The notes beneath the pieces are model-generated. The model did no database searches. It was not told the origin of the DNA and worked only from the letters and a program-made list of their open reading frames with translations. A stretch of DNA of 64,000 nt from Leptospira brenneri (GTDB taxonomy: Bacteria; Spirochaetota; Leptospiria; Leptospirales; Leptospiraceae), in the NCBI RefSeq assembly GCF_002812125.1, contig NZ_NPDQ01000007.1:236200-300199 (forward strand), written 5' to 3'. Positions 17,581 to 26,751 of this stretch are shown here, one piece after another (within the stretch, counting starts at the first letter, position 1; every line of letters starts with the position of its first letter). The position numbers and the translations under genes were made by a program.

Positions 17581-18771
17581 ATGAATCAACTTTCAATCAG
17601 AGTCTCCCAACAAACTCAAATTCACAAAAGTAAATTCCAAACAGTCGTATGGATTTTTGTTTTTATATTTGGATCCAGTCATTCCCAAGTATTTGCCAAC
17701 CCCAAACTTTCAGGGAATAATCATTTAGCAAAATTATCTATAAAACCAACCCACAAAAAACCTGTAATCGTTGTGATCGGAGAAAACCAATACACTGAAC
17801 TTACCGATTTTATCGTTCCTTATGGAGTTTTAAAACGAGCAGAGATTTCGGAAATTTATGCAATAGCACCTAACAGAGGAAAAATAAATATGTTTCCATC
17901 CCTTTCTATAGAAATAGATACTTCCATAAACGATTTTGAGCTTCTTCATCCGGAAGGGGCTGACCTCGTCATTGTCCCTGCCATTCATAATGCAGAAAAC
18001 ATAACTATTATAAAATGGATTCAAAAACAATATAGAACGGGTGCCACTATTGTAGGTATCTGTGATGGAGTTTGGACCTTAGGCCATGCTGGATTATTAA
18101 AAAATAGAAAAGCCACTGGGCATTGGTATTCAAAAGAAAACTTAAAGAAAAGTTTTTCTGACACAGAATGGATTCAAAATGAAAGATACATTCAGGACGA
18201 AAAGATCATTACCACAACCGGAGTGACAGCATCTATTCCTATCTCTTTAGGTCTGGTTGAATCAATCGCAGGAAAAAATAAAACAGAAAGAATCGCAAAA
18301 GACTTGGGAGTTGCCGATTGGAGTCCCAAGCATAATAGTTCTGAATTTAATTTTGATTGGAATCAATATCTCGCTACAGCAAAGAACCTGGTATCTTTTT
18401 GGAATTACGAAACGATTGGGATTTCAATCTACGATGGAATGGATGAAATTTCCTTAGCACTCATTGCGGATTCTTATTCTCGAACATACAAATCAAAAGC
18501 AATTGCGATTACAAATCACAAAGATTCCATACTCACGAAATCAAAAATCCGTTTTCTATCAGAACATAAAGAAACAAATCAAAACGATCTTTCTATGTTG
18601 ATTGAAGTTCCAAGTGATACAAAAGCTTTCGAAGAATTGGAAAAAACTCTGACTCGGATCCAAGAGAGATATGGGAATGACACCATGCGATTTGTTGCCA
18701 ACCAATTAGAGTTTTCCATCCAAGAATTTTTCATTATGTCTCCTTCAAAGAAGGACCTAAGAAAAAACTAA
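17581..18771 (+). CDS. exported tandem DJ-1/PfpI-like protein
   Basis: A long N-terminal leader with a hydrophobic core (WIFVFIFGSS, cut near VFA) points to export. Residues about 58-225 are a DJ-1/PfpI (class I glutamine amidotransferase-like) domain with the nucleophile-elbow Cys161 in GICDGVW and ATGHW further on. Residues about 275-385 look like a second, less complete DJ-1 unit: GISIYDGMDEISLALIAD repeats the start of the fold, but no elbow cysteine is visible there. In GlxA-type regulators one such domain is joined to an AraC DNA-binding domain; here an AraC protein is encoded divergently instead. Function may be ligand sensing, chaperone or amidase-like activity. Confidence 0.78.
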   Translation: MNQLSIRVSQQTQIHKSKFQTVVWIFVFIFGSSHSQVFANPKLSGNNHLAKLSIKPTHKKPVIVVIGENQYTELTDFIVPYGVLKRAEISEIYAIAPNRGKINMFPSLSIEIDTSINDFELLHPEGADLVIVPAIHNAENITIIKWIQKQYRTGATIVGICDGVWTLGHAGLLKNRKATGHWYSKENLKKSFSDTEWIQNERYIQDEKIITTTGVTASIPISLGLVESIAGKNKTERIAKDLGVADWSPKHNSSEFNFDWNQYLATAKNLVSFWNYETIGISIYDGMDEISLALIADSYSRTYKSKAIAITNHKDSILTKSKIRFLSEHKETNQNDLSMLIEVPSDTKAFEELEKTLTRIQERYGNDTMRFVANQLEFSIQEFFIMSPSKKDLRKN

Positions 18772-18844
18772 AGTCAAAAATTCCATTTTCGAGTTTTAGA
18801 CTAGCATCTCGTTTGTTATCATAAAAACTGGGAGAAGCAAACCT

Positions 18845-20536
18845 ATGCATTCAAAACTCAAATTATATTTTGTCCTCTCCTTCTTTGCCTTCGGGTTTTT
18901 ATTATCTCTTTGCATCAATCTGTTGTTACAACTCCAGAAGATACCTTCTGAAAACTTAAGAATCATTTTCTCTTTCGAAATTGGGATCTTGATTGTATTT
19001 GGACTTATCTTTGGTCTGGGATTCAGCTCCTGGTTTCAAAAGATTTTTGGGAAACTAGAAATTGCATTTAAGGAAGTAGGACTTGGCAATCTACAGACTA
19101 GGTTAGCATTCAAAGAAGACGATTTATTAGCCGAGTTCTATCATAGCTTTCATAGAATGTTACAAGCACAAGGTGAACTCATCCAACACATCAAAACCTC
19201 TGCCGACACCCTATCATCTGATTCTCAAAAAATGAAATTGGTGACTTTAGACTTTTCCAGCAATTTACAATCGCAGTCTGCTGCAACAGAAGAAGTATCT
19301 GCATCAATTGAAGAAATTTCTGGTGTGGCAGTATCTATATCAAATATCGCAGAGAATAACTCTCTTAGTATGAATAACCTAACTGGAGAAGTAGACCATC
19401 TTTCGTTAGCTATCGATAAAACAGGAGAACATGTCGCAAGTACTCTGGATTCCATTAAGACCATCATTGACCGAGCAGAAGCAGGAAAAAATACCCTTCG
19501 CACCATGAACGAAGCAATGGACAATCTCTCTCAAAGTTCATTAGAAATTTCGAAGACAGTAGATGTCATTGCAAAGATCAGTGAACAAGTGAATATGTTA
19601 GCACTTAATGCTTCGATTGAAGCAGCGAGAGCCGGTGATGCAGGGAGAGGATTTGCTGTTGTTGCGGAAGAAGTTTCCAAACTAGCAGAAAGAACTGCGA
19701 ATGCGGTAAAAGGTATTGATTCTTTAATGAAGAAAAATCAAAACGATGTTTCTTTAGGTCGTGAACGGATTGAAAAAACAACAATGGAAATCCAAGAGAT
19801 CATTGGAAATATCGATTCCATATCTGAAAAAATAGCGGAAGTTCACTCCGCTGTAATAACACAGAAGGACCTAAAAAACAAACTTCTAAAAGAAGCTATT
19901 TTTGTAAAAGAACGATCAGCAGAAATAAATGGCGCAGTTACCGAACACAAAACGGCAACAAACGAAGTAATGGCATCAGTTGCATCAATTAGCCAATCTT
20001 CGTTTAGTAATTCTGAAAGTAGCGACCTACTTGCAGAAAAAATCACTGCGATTGCCAACACGGCAGATAAACTGATCTCTATGGTAGATCTCTTCAAAAC
20101 AGATTTAATTTCTGATGAAACCTCGATATCAGAAAGAGATGCCACAACACATAAACTACAATTTAGATCAGAAATTGGAAGTATCTACTATCTAAAAGAA
20201 AAAGACCTATTAGAAGTTGTTTGGACTCCCAATTTTAGCGAAGAAAAATATATAGAAATCTTAAACGAAGCTCTAAGAATTATAGAAAAACATAATATTC
20301 GGAAATGGTTAGCAGATACAAGAAGGATGGGCCTTGTCACACGCTCCGCTCAGGAATGGGTAAACGTCAACTGGTTCCCCAAGGCAAGTAATTCTAGTCT
20401 CAGAAAAATGGCCGTTGTGGTTCCGAATTCAGCCCTTGCTGCCATTTCCATTGATGACCAAACACTCAAAACAGGAAACGTTGAACTAAAATCCGTTCCC
20501 AGTTTGGAGTTTGGGATTGAGTGGTTAGAAAAATAA
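18845..20536 (+). CDS. methyl-accepting chemotaxis protein with C-terminal STAS/SpoIIAA-like domain
   Basis: The 563-residue receptor has two membrane helices (about 6-28 and 38-62) with almost no periplasmic domain between them, a HAMP-like segment, and a chemoreceptor signalling domain whose conserved tip reads [20 protein letters not shown] near residue 250. After the coiled coil ends (about 425), a separate domain follows from about 438 to 563. Its core [12 protein letters not shown]...EWVNVNWFP matches the free-standing 130-residue protein encoded at 53602-53994. Good ribosome-binding site (GGGAGAAG) before the ATG. It should signal through CheW/CheA. The C-terminal domain may sense redox or bind a ligand. 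Confidence 0.9.
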   Translation: MHSKLKLYFVLSFFAFGFLLSLCINLLLQLQKIPSENLRIIFSFEIGILIVFGLIFGLGFSSWFQKIFGKLEIAFKEVGLGNLQTRLAFKEDDLLAEFYHSFHRMLQAQGELIQHIKTSADTLSSDSQKMKLVTLDFSSNLQSQSAATEEVSASIEEISGVAVSISNIAENNSLSMNNLTGEVDHLSLAIDKTGEHVASTLDSIKTIIDRAEAGKNTLRTMNEAMDNLSQSSLEISKTVDVIAKISEQVNMLALNASIEAARAGDAGRGFAVVAEEVSKLAERTANAVKGIDSLMKKNQNDVSLGRERIEKTTMEIQEIIGNIDSISEKIAEVHSAVITQKDLKNKLLKEAIFVKERSAEINGAVTEHKTATNEVMASVASISQSSFSNSESSDLLAEKITAIANTADKLISMVDLFKTDLISDETSISERDATTHKLQFRSEIGSIYYLKEKDLLEVVWTPNFSEEKYIEILNEALRIIEKHNIRKWLADTRRMGLVTRSAQEWVNVNWFPKASNSSLRKMAVVVPNSALAAISIDDQTLKTGNVELKSVPSLEFGIEWLEK

Positions 20537-20556
20537 ACGAAAGTTTTTAGGATAAA

Positions 20557-20602
20557 CACAAATCACAACCATCGATTCCGAAATTGTGATTTGTGATTTT
20601 TT
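20557..20602. terminator. strong stem-loop terminator between convergent genes
   Basis: CACAAATCACAA (20557-20568) and TTGTGATTTGTG (20584-20595) form a perfect 12-bp stem with a 15-base loop and are followed by a T6 run on the plus strand. It ends the chemoreceptor transcript and may also serve the opposing gene that ends at 20601. Confidence 0.75.
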
Positions 20603-21146
20603 ACTTATCTCTTTCTAATACAAAAAAGAAAGGTTGTTTCATCCCTTTATAGTCCATACATCCAAGTAAAGTGTCTTGGTTTACTTTTTTAAACACATCA
20701 TGTATGGGTTGTGTATCATAAATCATAGTAGCAGTTAGGCTACCACGAAATTCAAGTTTCCGAACTCGTGCTTTTGATTTCGAAGTTTGAAACAAAAATC
20801 GTACACATAGAAAAATATAACGCAAAGGCCATAAACTTGTCGAAGGGATCAAAGTCGCTAGCCGAACAGGCATTAAAGATGGATTTACTTTAAACAAAGT
20901 TTTCCCAAAAGACTTAAACACTAATGGATGTACATTGTCTGCGTCTTCAAATTCTTTTCCATACCAATTGAATGTCTCTAATGCTCCATCCATTGTATGT
21001 CCTGTATGAAAGCCAGATCCATGCCAACGTCCTATCATATCTTCGATAGAAACTGTTTCTAATGCATCAAAGAGTGCGAACGAATCATCCGTTGAATTGT
21101 TCTTTTTACTACGCATTTCGTAGAATTTTTTTTCAAGATTTTTCAT
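20601..21146 (-). CDS. GXWXG / DUF4334 domain protein
   Basis: The 181-residue cytoplasmic protein carries the motif MIGRWHGSGFHTGHTMDGAL early on (GXWXG domain, about 35-90), followed by a DUF4334-type second half with KLEFRGSLTATMIYDTQPIHDVFKKV and LGCMDYKGM near the C terminus. That pair of domains defines a conserved bacterial family without a known biochemical role; it is sometimes found near lipid or aromatic metabolism genes. It has its own position on the minus strand, downstream of and 75 bp from the flagellin-like gene, so it may be the last gene of that transcript. Confidence 0.85.
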   Translation of the reverse strand: MKNLEKKFYEMRSKKNNSTDDSFALFDALETVSIEDMIGRWHGSGFHTGHTMDGALETFNWYGKEFEDADNVHPLVFKSFGKTLFKVNPSLMPVRLATLIPSTSLWPLRYIFLCVRFLFQTSKSKARVRKLEFRGSLTATMIYDTQPIHDVFKKVNQDTLLGCMDYKGMKQPFFFVLERDK

Positions 21147-21220
21147 AATTTATATAGAACCTAAGACAATCTTTTCTTTGCCATAATTCTTGGGAAATAT
21201 ATATAAACAATTTTCAAATT

Positions 21221-21943
21221 CTAATCAAGAACAGATTGTAATTGTTTTCGTTCTTCCTTGATTTTCAAAATTGTTTCTTCTATTTTTTTTTGAAGCAAAG
21301 TGGAATTTGATAACGTCAAATAATTTCCATCTAGTGATCTCAGCCCTAAAGCTTTTGATGTCATTGTGGCAATATAAACTCTGAATAAACTTCCATTTTT
21401 TTCTTTAATGAACCACATGGATGCAGTCCTGGAAGATTTAGCATAATCTCCCCCAAACAAATGCAGATAACGAAACTCAGCCAATGACGCAATTCGATCT
21501 ACTTCATCAATCAGTAAGTCCAATTCCCATTGTAAATCCTTACCTTTAGTTTTTTTACGAATTTCTAATTCAGAAATTTCAAAAATTCTTTTGGAAATCG
21601 CGAGTAATGTGTCTAAATAAACAATCGCTTTTTTGATCAGGAAAGTTTGTTTTTGAAACGTAGTTTTTGCCGGCTGCGAATGATATAATTTCTCTAGATT
21701 GTTTACTGTAAGAGAGACAAACTTAAGTCGAGAATCGATTGCAACTACTGAATCTTTTTCTACACGTACGCGACAAAAAGAAAAAGAACTAACGTTCGTT
21801 CGTAATAATATTTCCCTTGCTTCCTTATTTTTACTAGAAAAGTCCCATAGTGAAATTTCTTTTCGAATCTTCTGAATTTGTTTTTGGATGACAGATTCTC
21901 TTTCTGCACCGATCGACTGTAATGACTTGAATTTTAGTTTCAT
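21221..21943 (-). CDS. truncated, divergent flagellin (FlaB)-like protein
   Basis: Residues 101-212 follow the D1 core of leptospiral FlaB closely: LDLLIDEVDRIASLAEF (142-157), GGDYAKSSRTASMWF (164-178), VYIATMTSKALG (189-200) and LTLS (209-212), in the same order and spacing as I recall for FlaB. The first 60 residues do not match the standard flagellin start (no MIINHN-type D0 helix), and the protein ends at 240, so the C-terminal D0/D1 helices needed for polymerisation and export are missing. It cannot be an ordinary filament subunit. GAGGA lies five bases before the ATG. It begins seven bases after the end of the upstream exported protein gene and is probably co-translated with it. The homology is my reading by eye. 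Confidence 0.7.
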   Translation of the reverse strand: MKLKFKSLQSIGAERESVIQKQIQKIRKEISLWDFSSKNKEAREILLRTNVSSFSFCRVRVEKDSVVAIDSRLKFVSLTVNNLEKLYHSQPAKTTFQKQTFLIKKAIVYLDTLLAISKRIFEISELEIRKKTKGKDLQWELDLLIDEVDRIASLAEFRYLHLFGGDYAKSSRTASMWFIKEKNGSLFRVYIATMTSKALGLRSLDGNYLTLSNSTLLQKKIEETILKIKEERKQLQSVLD

Positions 21944-21950
21944 AAATTCC

Positions 21951-23090
21951 TCATGGAAAGTATAACTTACGTTCTTTTTGTAAAATGCGAAGAGCGTCTT
22001 CTATCAAAGGGAGAGAGTCTGTAGCATTTGCTGCCGTAGAAACAGTTACAATACCACCATATTCATTGACAAAACGTAACTTTTTACATACATCCTTATC
22101 TCCCCCTGTAGCTACAGATACCTGTCCAATCACCTGAACAAGAGACGAAACCACCATTTGTTGGTGTTGTCTATCGATCGCATGATACACTCCGCTCTGC
22201 ATATGGAAGGCCCTTTCTTTTATGGTTTGGACGGCAGACTCAGAAGTTACATATCGAATCCAAAGGGGAAACTTAGTCTTTTTCTTTTTTTCGATTTTCG
22301 TTTGATTTTCCAATTCTTTTTCAACAAAGGATAGATAATAAAACCTAACAACATATTGGTGCCAGTTTGCCTGAAAAAAAGCCAAACGAGATAATAAATT
22401 TTCCAAAAACTCTAAAGAAACTAACAAAAAGACCTGGTGGTTATCCATCGAATTGTCTTCTCGCAGATACTGTCTCCATTCTTTTTTCATCTGCAAAGGA
22501 GTTGGGTCATAAAAAAGGATTTCCTCTTTTTTAGTTCCAAACCAGGTAACAAAAAAAGAGACCTTTGATCTTCCCAATCCCAAACGCTCTGGATTTTCTA
22601 ATATAAAATGTGGTATCTCACCCAGCCTAAACTTGTTCCCAAACTCTAGTATATCATTTTGAATTTGCTTAGAATCAGATTCCAATTCTTGTAGAGTGTA
22701 ATACTCCAATCCAATCTGAAGGCATAGATTTCGCCAAACTTCAACAATGATTACGGAAATCTGAAATACTACCTCAGAGCGAATGGACGCAAAATATAAT
22801 TCTCGATAACTGGAACTTTTCCGTTTTTCATCAAATGGATAACGAAGATTCAATTCTTCTGCAAACAATTCCAGAAACGAATCTAATTCAATATCCGGTT
22901 TAAAAATTTTTCTGACAATCGAAGTTGTGATTTCTTCTGCCGCATCCATGGGATAGGTGGAGAGAAAATTAGGCAGAGTCTTTGGTTGCGAGGCTGCCGT
23001 TTTGGTTGTTTCCGACCGTATCTGGGAATGGACACCTGCCACGACTAAAGCACTAAAAGATAGTTTTTTTAAGAAATCAAGCCGTTGCAT
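21951..23090 (-). CDS. exported protein of unknown function, paired with the flagellin-like gene
   Basis: The 379-residue protein starts with a basic-then-hydrophobic leader (MQRLDFLKKLSFSALVVAG, cut near VHS) that resembles a Tat leader but lacks the twin arginine. The mature part is mostly helical and charged, with few cysteines, a basic linker IEKKKKTK near residue 268 and a C-terminal section with VIGQVSVATGGDKDVCKKL and GGIVTVSTAANATDSLPLIEDAL. I do not recognise a family. The seven-base gap to the flagellin-like gene and the shared strand indicate an operon. A Cys-rich gene remnant ends 20 bp upstream, so the unit may once have been longer. Confidence 0.65.
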   Translation of the reverse strand: MQRLDFLKKLSFSALVVAGVHSQIRSETTKTAASQPKTLPNFLSTYPMDAAEEITTSIVRKIFKPDIELDSFLELFAEELNLRYPFDEKRKSSSYRELYFASIRSEVVFQISVIIVEVWRNLCLQIGLEYYTLQELESDSKQIQNDILEFGNKFRLGEIPHFILENPERLGLGRSKVSFFVTWFGTKKEEILFYDPTPLQMKKEWRQYLREDNSMDNHQVFLLVSLEFLENLLSRLAFFQANWHQYVVRFYYLSFVEKELENQTKIEKKKKTKFPLWIRYVTSESAVQTIKERAFHMQSGVYHAIDRQHQQMVVSSLVQVIGQVSVATGGDKDVCKKLRFVNEYGGIVTVSTAANATDSLPLIEDALRILQKERKLYFP

Positions 23091-23110
23091 AGTAAGTAAA
23101 GAATATAATT

Positions 23111-23242
23111 CTACGGTCCGCTACAAGCATTATTACAACCATCTCCATTGGTTGTGTTATTATCATCACATGTTTCATTGCCTTCAATAATCCCGTTCCC
23201 ACAAAGTGAATCTTTAAATTCAATTACAGCAACTAATTTTTG
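23111..23242 (-). pseudogene. remnant of a myxo_disulf_rpt (DUF4215) Cys-rich protein
   Basis: On the minus strand, between stop codons at 23245-23243 and 23113-23111, 43 codons include CGNGIIEGNETCDDNN followed by TTNGDGCNNAC. This is exactly the C-N-G-x-x-E-x-x-E-x-C-D-D-x-N-x-x-x-x-D-G-C-x-x-x-C pattern of the DUF4215 disulfide repeat found in extracellular proteins. There is no ATG, GTG or TTG start in the frame and nothing recognisable upstream, so it looks like the C-terminal scrap of a deleted surface protein. It explains most of the otherwise empty stretch 23091-23338. Confidence 0.6.
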
Positions 23243-23338
23243 TTACAATGAATCATCTCACAATTACAAAGCCAATTGCGAATTAGGGAAATATATAATT
23301 CCACTTGCAATTTCTGTTTACTGGAGTAAACTACTTCT

Positions 23339-23749
23339 ATGAACGTAGCTGATTCCGAAATCAAATCTCTCCTTGAGTCCTATAAAAAAATCACCGTTTA
23401 CGGACTCAGCAATGACTTGTCGAAACCAAGCCATTATGTTCCCGTTTACATCCGAGATAAAGGTTGGGAAGTGGTTGGAACTTATCCCAAAGAACATAGT
23501 GTAGGTGGATTTACCATCTACAAAAGCCTAAAGGAAGTCCCCAAAGAAGATCGGAAATTTATTGATGTCTTTAGAAGTTCCGATAAAATCCCAGAAGTTA
23601 TCGATGAAATTTTAAGTTTAGGCGGAACGGAAGTGATTTGGTTGCAACTCGGTATTTCCAACCCTGAAGCTGAAAAAAAAGCAGAAGAGGCAGGGATCCG
23701 AGTGGTCTCGAATCGCTGCCTTATCGTAGAACACAGAAATTACTTTTAA
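23339..23749 (+). CDS. CoA-binding domain protein (YccU-like)
   Basis: A 136-residue single Rossmann domain of the CoA_binding_2 type: ITVYGLSNDLSKPSHYVPVYI at the start (the phosphate-binding turn with the conserved K-PS), GWEVVGTYPKE, IDVFRSSDKIPEVIDEI and a closing RVVSNRCLIVEH. These small cytoplasmic proteins bind CoA and have no agreed function. GGAG lies about 11 bases before the ATG. The gene is monocistronic and converges on the DoxX gene 24 bp away. Confidence 0.88.
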   Translation: MNVADSEIKSLLESYKKITVYGLSNDLSKPSHYVPVYIRDKGWEVVGTYPKEHSVGGFTIYKSLKEVPKEDRKFIDVFRSSDKIPEVIDEILSLGGTEVIWLQLGISNPEAEKKAEEAGIRVVSNRCLIVEHRNYF

Positions 23750-23773
23750 TAAAGGAAATGCAAGAGTTACAAT

Positions 23774-24205
23774 TTAAGCTTTTCTTTTCGCTCGAAAGTC
23801 TTGCCAAGACCCACAACTCCAAACAGCCCAAAGGACAAGGATTGGTTGGAAAAACAAACGGATAAGCCTTGCCCTATCCGTATCCAATCCAAAGGCACTG
23901 ATTCCGTTGACATACTGAGAAATATTTCCTGGGAAAATAAGAACAAAGAATAAAGCAACAACCCATCCAACTAATACCTGTTTGCTTTTAAGAAAAATCA
24001 AAGACAAACCTAAGGTGATTTCCACTACACCAGACAGGAGAACGACTAAATCCGCATCCATCGGCAACCAAGTCGGCACTTGTGCCAAAAACTCCGTTCT
24101 ATGCCATGTTAGGTGGCCTGCTCCCGCAAAAACCAAAAATGCTCCCAGTAAAATTCGGAGTCCCGTTTGGTAGATAGTTCTTTCGATCGTGTTTGATTGA
24201 TTCAT
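23774..24205 (-). CDS. DoxX family membrane protein
   Basis: The 143-residue protein has four membrane helices and the DoxX-like pattern LRILLGAFLVFAGAGHL at the first helix, then VLLSGVVEITLGLSLIFL for the second. Members are inner-membrane proteins, in some bacteria linked to redox or thiol stress handling, but the family as a whole has no fixed role. It is divergent from the TonB receptor gene and shares its 145-bp upstream region. Confidence 0.82.
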   Translation of the reverse strand: MNQSNTIERTIYQTGLRILLGAFLVFAGAGHLTWHRTEFLAQVPTWLPMDADLVVLLSGVVEITLGLSLIFLKSKQVLVGWVVALFFVLIFPGNISQYVNGISAFGLDTDRARLIRLFFQPILVLWAVWSCGSWQDFRAKRKA

Positions 24206-24294
24206 GAAAATTTAGACGAAGGCTTCAGAACTTTGGCCTACCAATCTGATTCCCTCTTCCTTAAGTATTTCGGAAAACCCTAAATAAATGATTT

Positions 24295-24316
24295 TGAGTC
24301 TTAGTATCATTATAAT
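24295..24316 (+). promoter_or_regulatory. -10 box and Fur-box-like operator before the TonB receptor
   Basis: TATAAT at 24311-24316 is a perfect -10 hexamer. Immediately upstream, 24295-24309 reads TGAGTCT-T-AGTATCA, matching the 7-1-7 Fur box TGAGAAT-N-ATTCTCA at 10 of 14 positions. The place between -35 and -10 is where a repressor such as Fur would act. A better match lies before the PepSY gene at 28455. Confidence 0.4.
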
Positions 24317-24350
24317 AGACAAATAACGAATGCTCCGAAGGAATGGCGAT

Positions 24351-26735
24351 ATGGCCCATCTTCTTGAGAACCATTCTCATATTATTAAGCGTTTGCTGCA
24401 AGAGATTCGCTCTTTTCCTCCGCTAATTGTTCAGAAATCATACTACTTGATCTTCGCCTTTTCTTTTCTTCTTCTACCCATCGCCACAACCCATCCGCAA
24501 ACCATAGAAAAAAAGACTGAAATCCCGAAAGAAGGAACAGAGAACAATCCAAACACGGGGAATAGGCAAGTAGACCAAGGGATCCGTGTGACTGGGAAAA
24601 AGGACCCTAGAGATCGTGAAATCCTTCGAACCCCAAATAGCATCAGTCGATTGAATGAACAAGACATCCAAGACGCTGGAATCAATCGAACGAACGACAT
24701 CGACAAACAAGTTCCCAATTTTTCCATCATTGATTCAGGATCGCGGAACTTTACTTATTTTAATATCAGAGGGATGCGAAGTATCGCCTTCAGTGAACCG
24801 GCTGTTGGTTTAATTTTAGATGGTATCCCATTAAATGATAACGTAGCACTTAACACCGAGTTATATGGTTTAGAAAATATCGAAGTTTATCGCGGAAGCC
24901 AGGCAACACTATTTGGAAAAAATTTCCAAGGAGGTGTGGTTGAAATTCGCACTAAAAAACCAACCAATACAGCTGAGGGAAAAATTACCTATGATATTGG
25001 GAATTATAAAAAACAAGAAATATCAACTTATTATAATGCTCCTATCATCAAAGATACTTTATATTTTGGGATAGCCGGTAAAACAACGGAACGTGAAGGA
25101 TATCTTTCCAATATAACTGGATTTTATTATCCAAACAATCGTCCCTATGAAGTTCCCGTTGAACTTTATAAAACTCACCCCGATGGAAGAAAAGGAAAAG
25201 CAGGACGATTCCGATTGTTTTTCACTCCTAACGATATCTTTGAGGCTGATTTACAAATTAGTGCAGAAAGTTTCGATGACGGAGCCCTCAACCTAGTAAA
25301 TTACTTAGGTGCAAAGTCAGAAAGAGAAAAAGCCTTGTTACAAGGTTGTGTGGCCATGCCATCCAACTGTTCTAAGTTATATGGTACCTATGTCAATAGA
25401 GTGAATGGAGACAGAAAGGTTTATTGGGACTATGAAGGAAAAAGTAATGTCACAGGAAACACTTATTCTCTAGCAACAACAACCAAACTACCACATACAA
25501 ATTTAAAAACCGCTTCTGCCATTCGGAAAATGGACATTGATCCTATCACCGCAGATTCGGATTTTACAACAACGGATCAAAATAGATCCATCTATGTAGA
25601 AAAAGCAACAACCTTCCTGAACGATATTTATATTGAATCGAAAGAAAAAAATGATCCCCTTCAGTTTAAAGTTGGAATCTATTCCTCAAACAAAATTACA
25701 AATATTGATCAGGCAAGAGAACATAGAGCACAAGTTTACGTCATCAATGACTTCCCTGGACTCGTAGCACCAACTAGGGAAAAAAATCTCTCCAGGCTTC
25801 ATGACAAAAACCTTAGTTTTTATACTCACAACAGTTATACATTTGCTGAAAAATTTACCATTACTCTTGGAGCAAGACTAGAAAGACAAGAAAGCCGCCT
25901 TTCTCATACAGAACAGGCCGTTGGAATCTCGGCCGCCAATAACCCACTTGGGGAAACTCTTGTGCTGTCAGACCCATATACAATCAACAATCGTTATAAC
26001 TACAATGTATCCAGATTTATATTTGATTACAAACCAATTGAAAACTTGATGTTTTTTATAGGATTTAGCCGTGGTTACAAAAACGCCGGTTATAGTACCG
26101 TCGTCAACATTCCTGGTAAAGCTGCATTCAAACCCGAAATCAACGATACCATCGAAGCAGGAATTAAATCAGAATTCTTTAAAGGAAAATTTGGATTAAA
26201 ATACACGCAGTTTTATACAGAAACCCAAGACTTCCATGTTGTTCGAGCCATCAACCTTTCTCAATACATAAATCTCAATGCAGAACTTGTCACCATCAGA
26301 GGATATGAACTCGAAACATTCATTAAACCACATAAAGATACCAAACTTGGACTTTCTGCTGGTTATACCGAAGGTATTTTCAACAAGTTTTATGATTCAG
26401 TTTTAAACCGAGACTTCAACGGCAAATGGGTGCACTTTATCCCCAAATACGACATTGTAAGCTACCTGCAATATAGAAACGCATATGGAATCTTTTTTCG
26501 AAGCGAATTCCAAGCTGTTGGACAAATGTATTTTGCAGCAGATAACACCGTTTATAGTGACCCTTACTATGTAATCAATGCGAGGGTCGGATATGAAACA
26601 GACACTCTCTCTGCTTATCTCTATATGAACAACATCAATGATAGGTATTACTTTACCTCCTATATTGATGGAACCTTTCAAGCAGTTCCAGGTGCACCCA
26701 AAACCTATGGATTTATGTTAACTTATAAAATATAA
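24351..26735 (+). CDS. TonB-dependent outer-membrane receptor
   Basis: About 794 residues. The ATG at 24351 is preferred over that at 24330 because GAAGGA lies eight bases upstream of it. After an unusually long leader (hydrophobic core near residues 35-52) come the plug domain (about 80-205, GIRVTGKKDPRDREILRTPN... through LENIEVYRGSQATLFGKNFQGG) and a 22-strand-type barrel with the usual late motif FIGFSRGYKNAGYS. Such receptors import siderophores, haem, cobalamin or other scarce ligands with energy from TonB. The following lipoprotein gene and nearby PepSY gene suggest iron. The specific ligand is not evident. Confidence 0.9.
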   Translation: MAHLLENHSHIIKRLLQEIRSFPPLIVQKSYYLIFAFSFLLLPIATTHPQTIEKKTEIPKEGTENNPNTGNRQVDQGIRVTGKKDPRDREILRTPNSISRLNEQDIQDAGINRTNDIDKQVPNFSIIDSGSRNFTYFNIRGMRSIAFSEPAVGLILDGIPLNDNVALNTELYGLENIEVYRGSQATLFGKNFQGGVVEIRTKKPTNTAEGKITYDIGNYKKQEISTYYNAPIIKDTLYFGIAGKTTEREGYLSNITGFYYPNNRPYEVPVELYKTHPDGRKGKAGRFRLFFTPNDIFEADLQISAESFDDGALNLVNYLGAKSEREKALLQGCVAMPSNCSKLYGTYVNRVNGDRKVYWDYEGKSNVTGNTYSLATTTKLPHTNLKTASAIRKMDIDPITADSDFTTTDQNRSIYVEKATTFLNDIYIESKEKNDPLQFKVGIYSSNKITNIDQAREHRAQVYVINDFPGLVAPTREKNLSRLHDKNLSFYTHNSYTFAEKFTITLGARLERQESRLSHTEQAVGISAANNPLGETLVLSDPYTINNRYNYNVSRFIFDYKPIENLMFFIGFSRGYKNAGYSTVVNIPGKAAFKPEINDTIEAGIKSEFFKGKFGLKYTQFYTETQDFHVVRAINLSQYINLNAELVTIRGYELETFIKPHKDTKLGLSAGYTEGIFNKFYDSVLNRDFNGKWVHFIPKYDIVSYLQYRNAYGIFFRSEFQAVGQMYFAADNTVYSDPYYVINARVGYETDTLSAYLYMNNINDRYYFTSYIDGTFQAVPGAPKTYGFMLTYKI

Positions 26736-26751
26736 ATTTTTGGAGACAACT

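Noticed and set aside
24330..24350. earlier ATG for the TonB receptor
   Set aside because: No ribosome-binding site before it; GAAGGA fits the ATG at 24351 instead. The leader is long either way.
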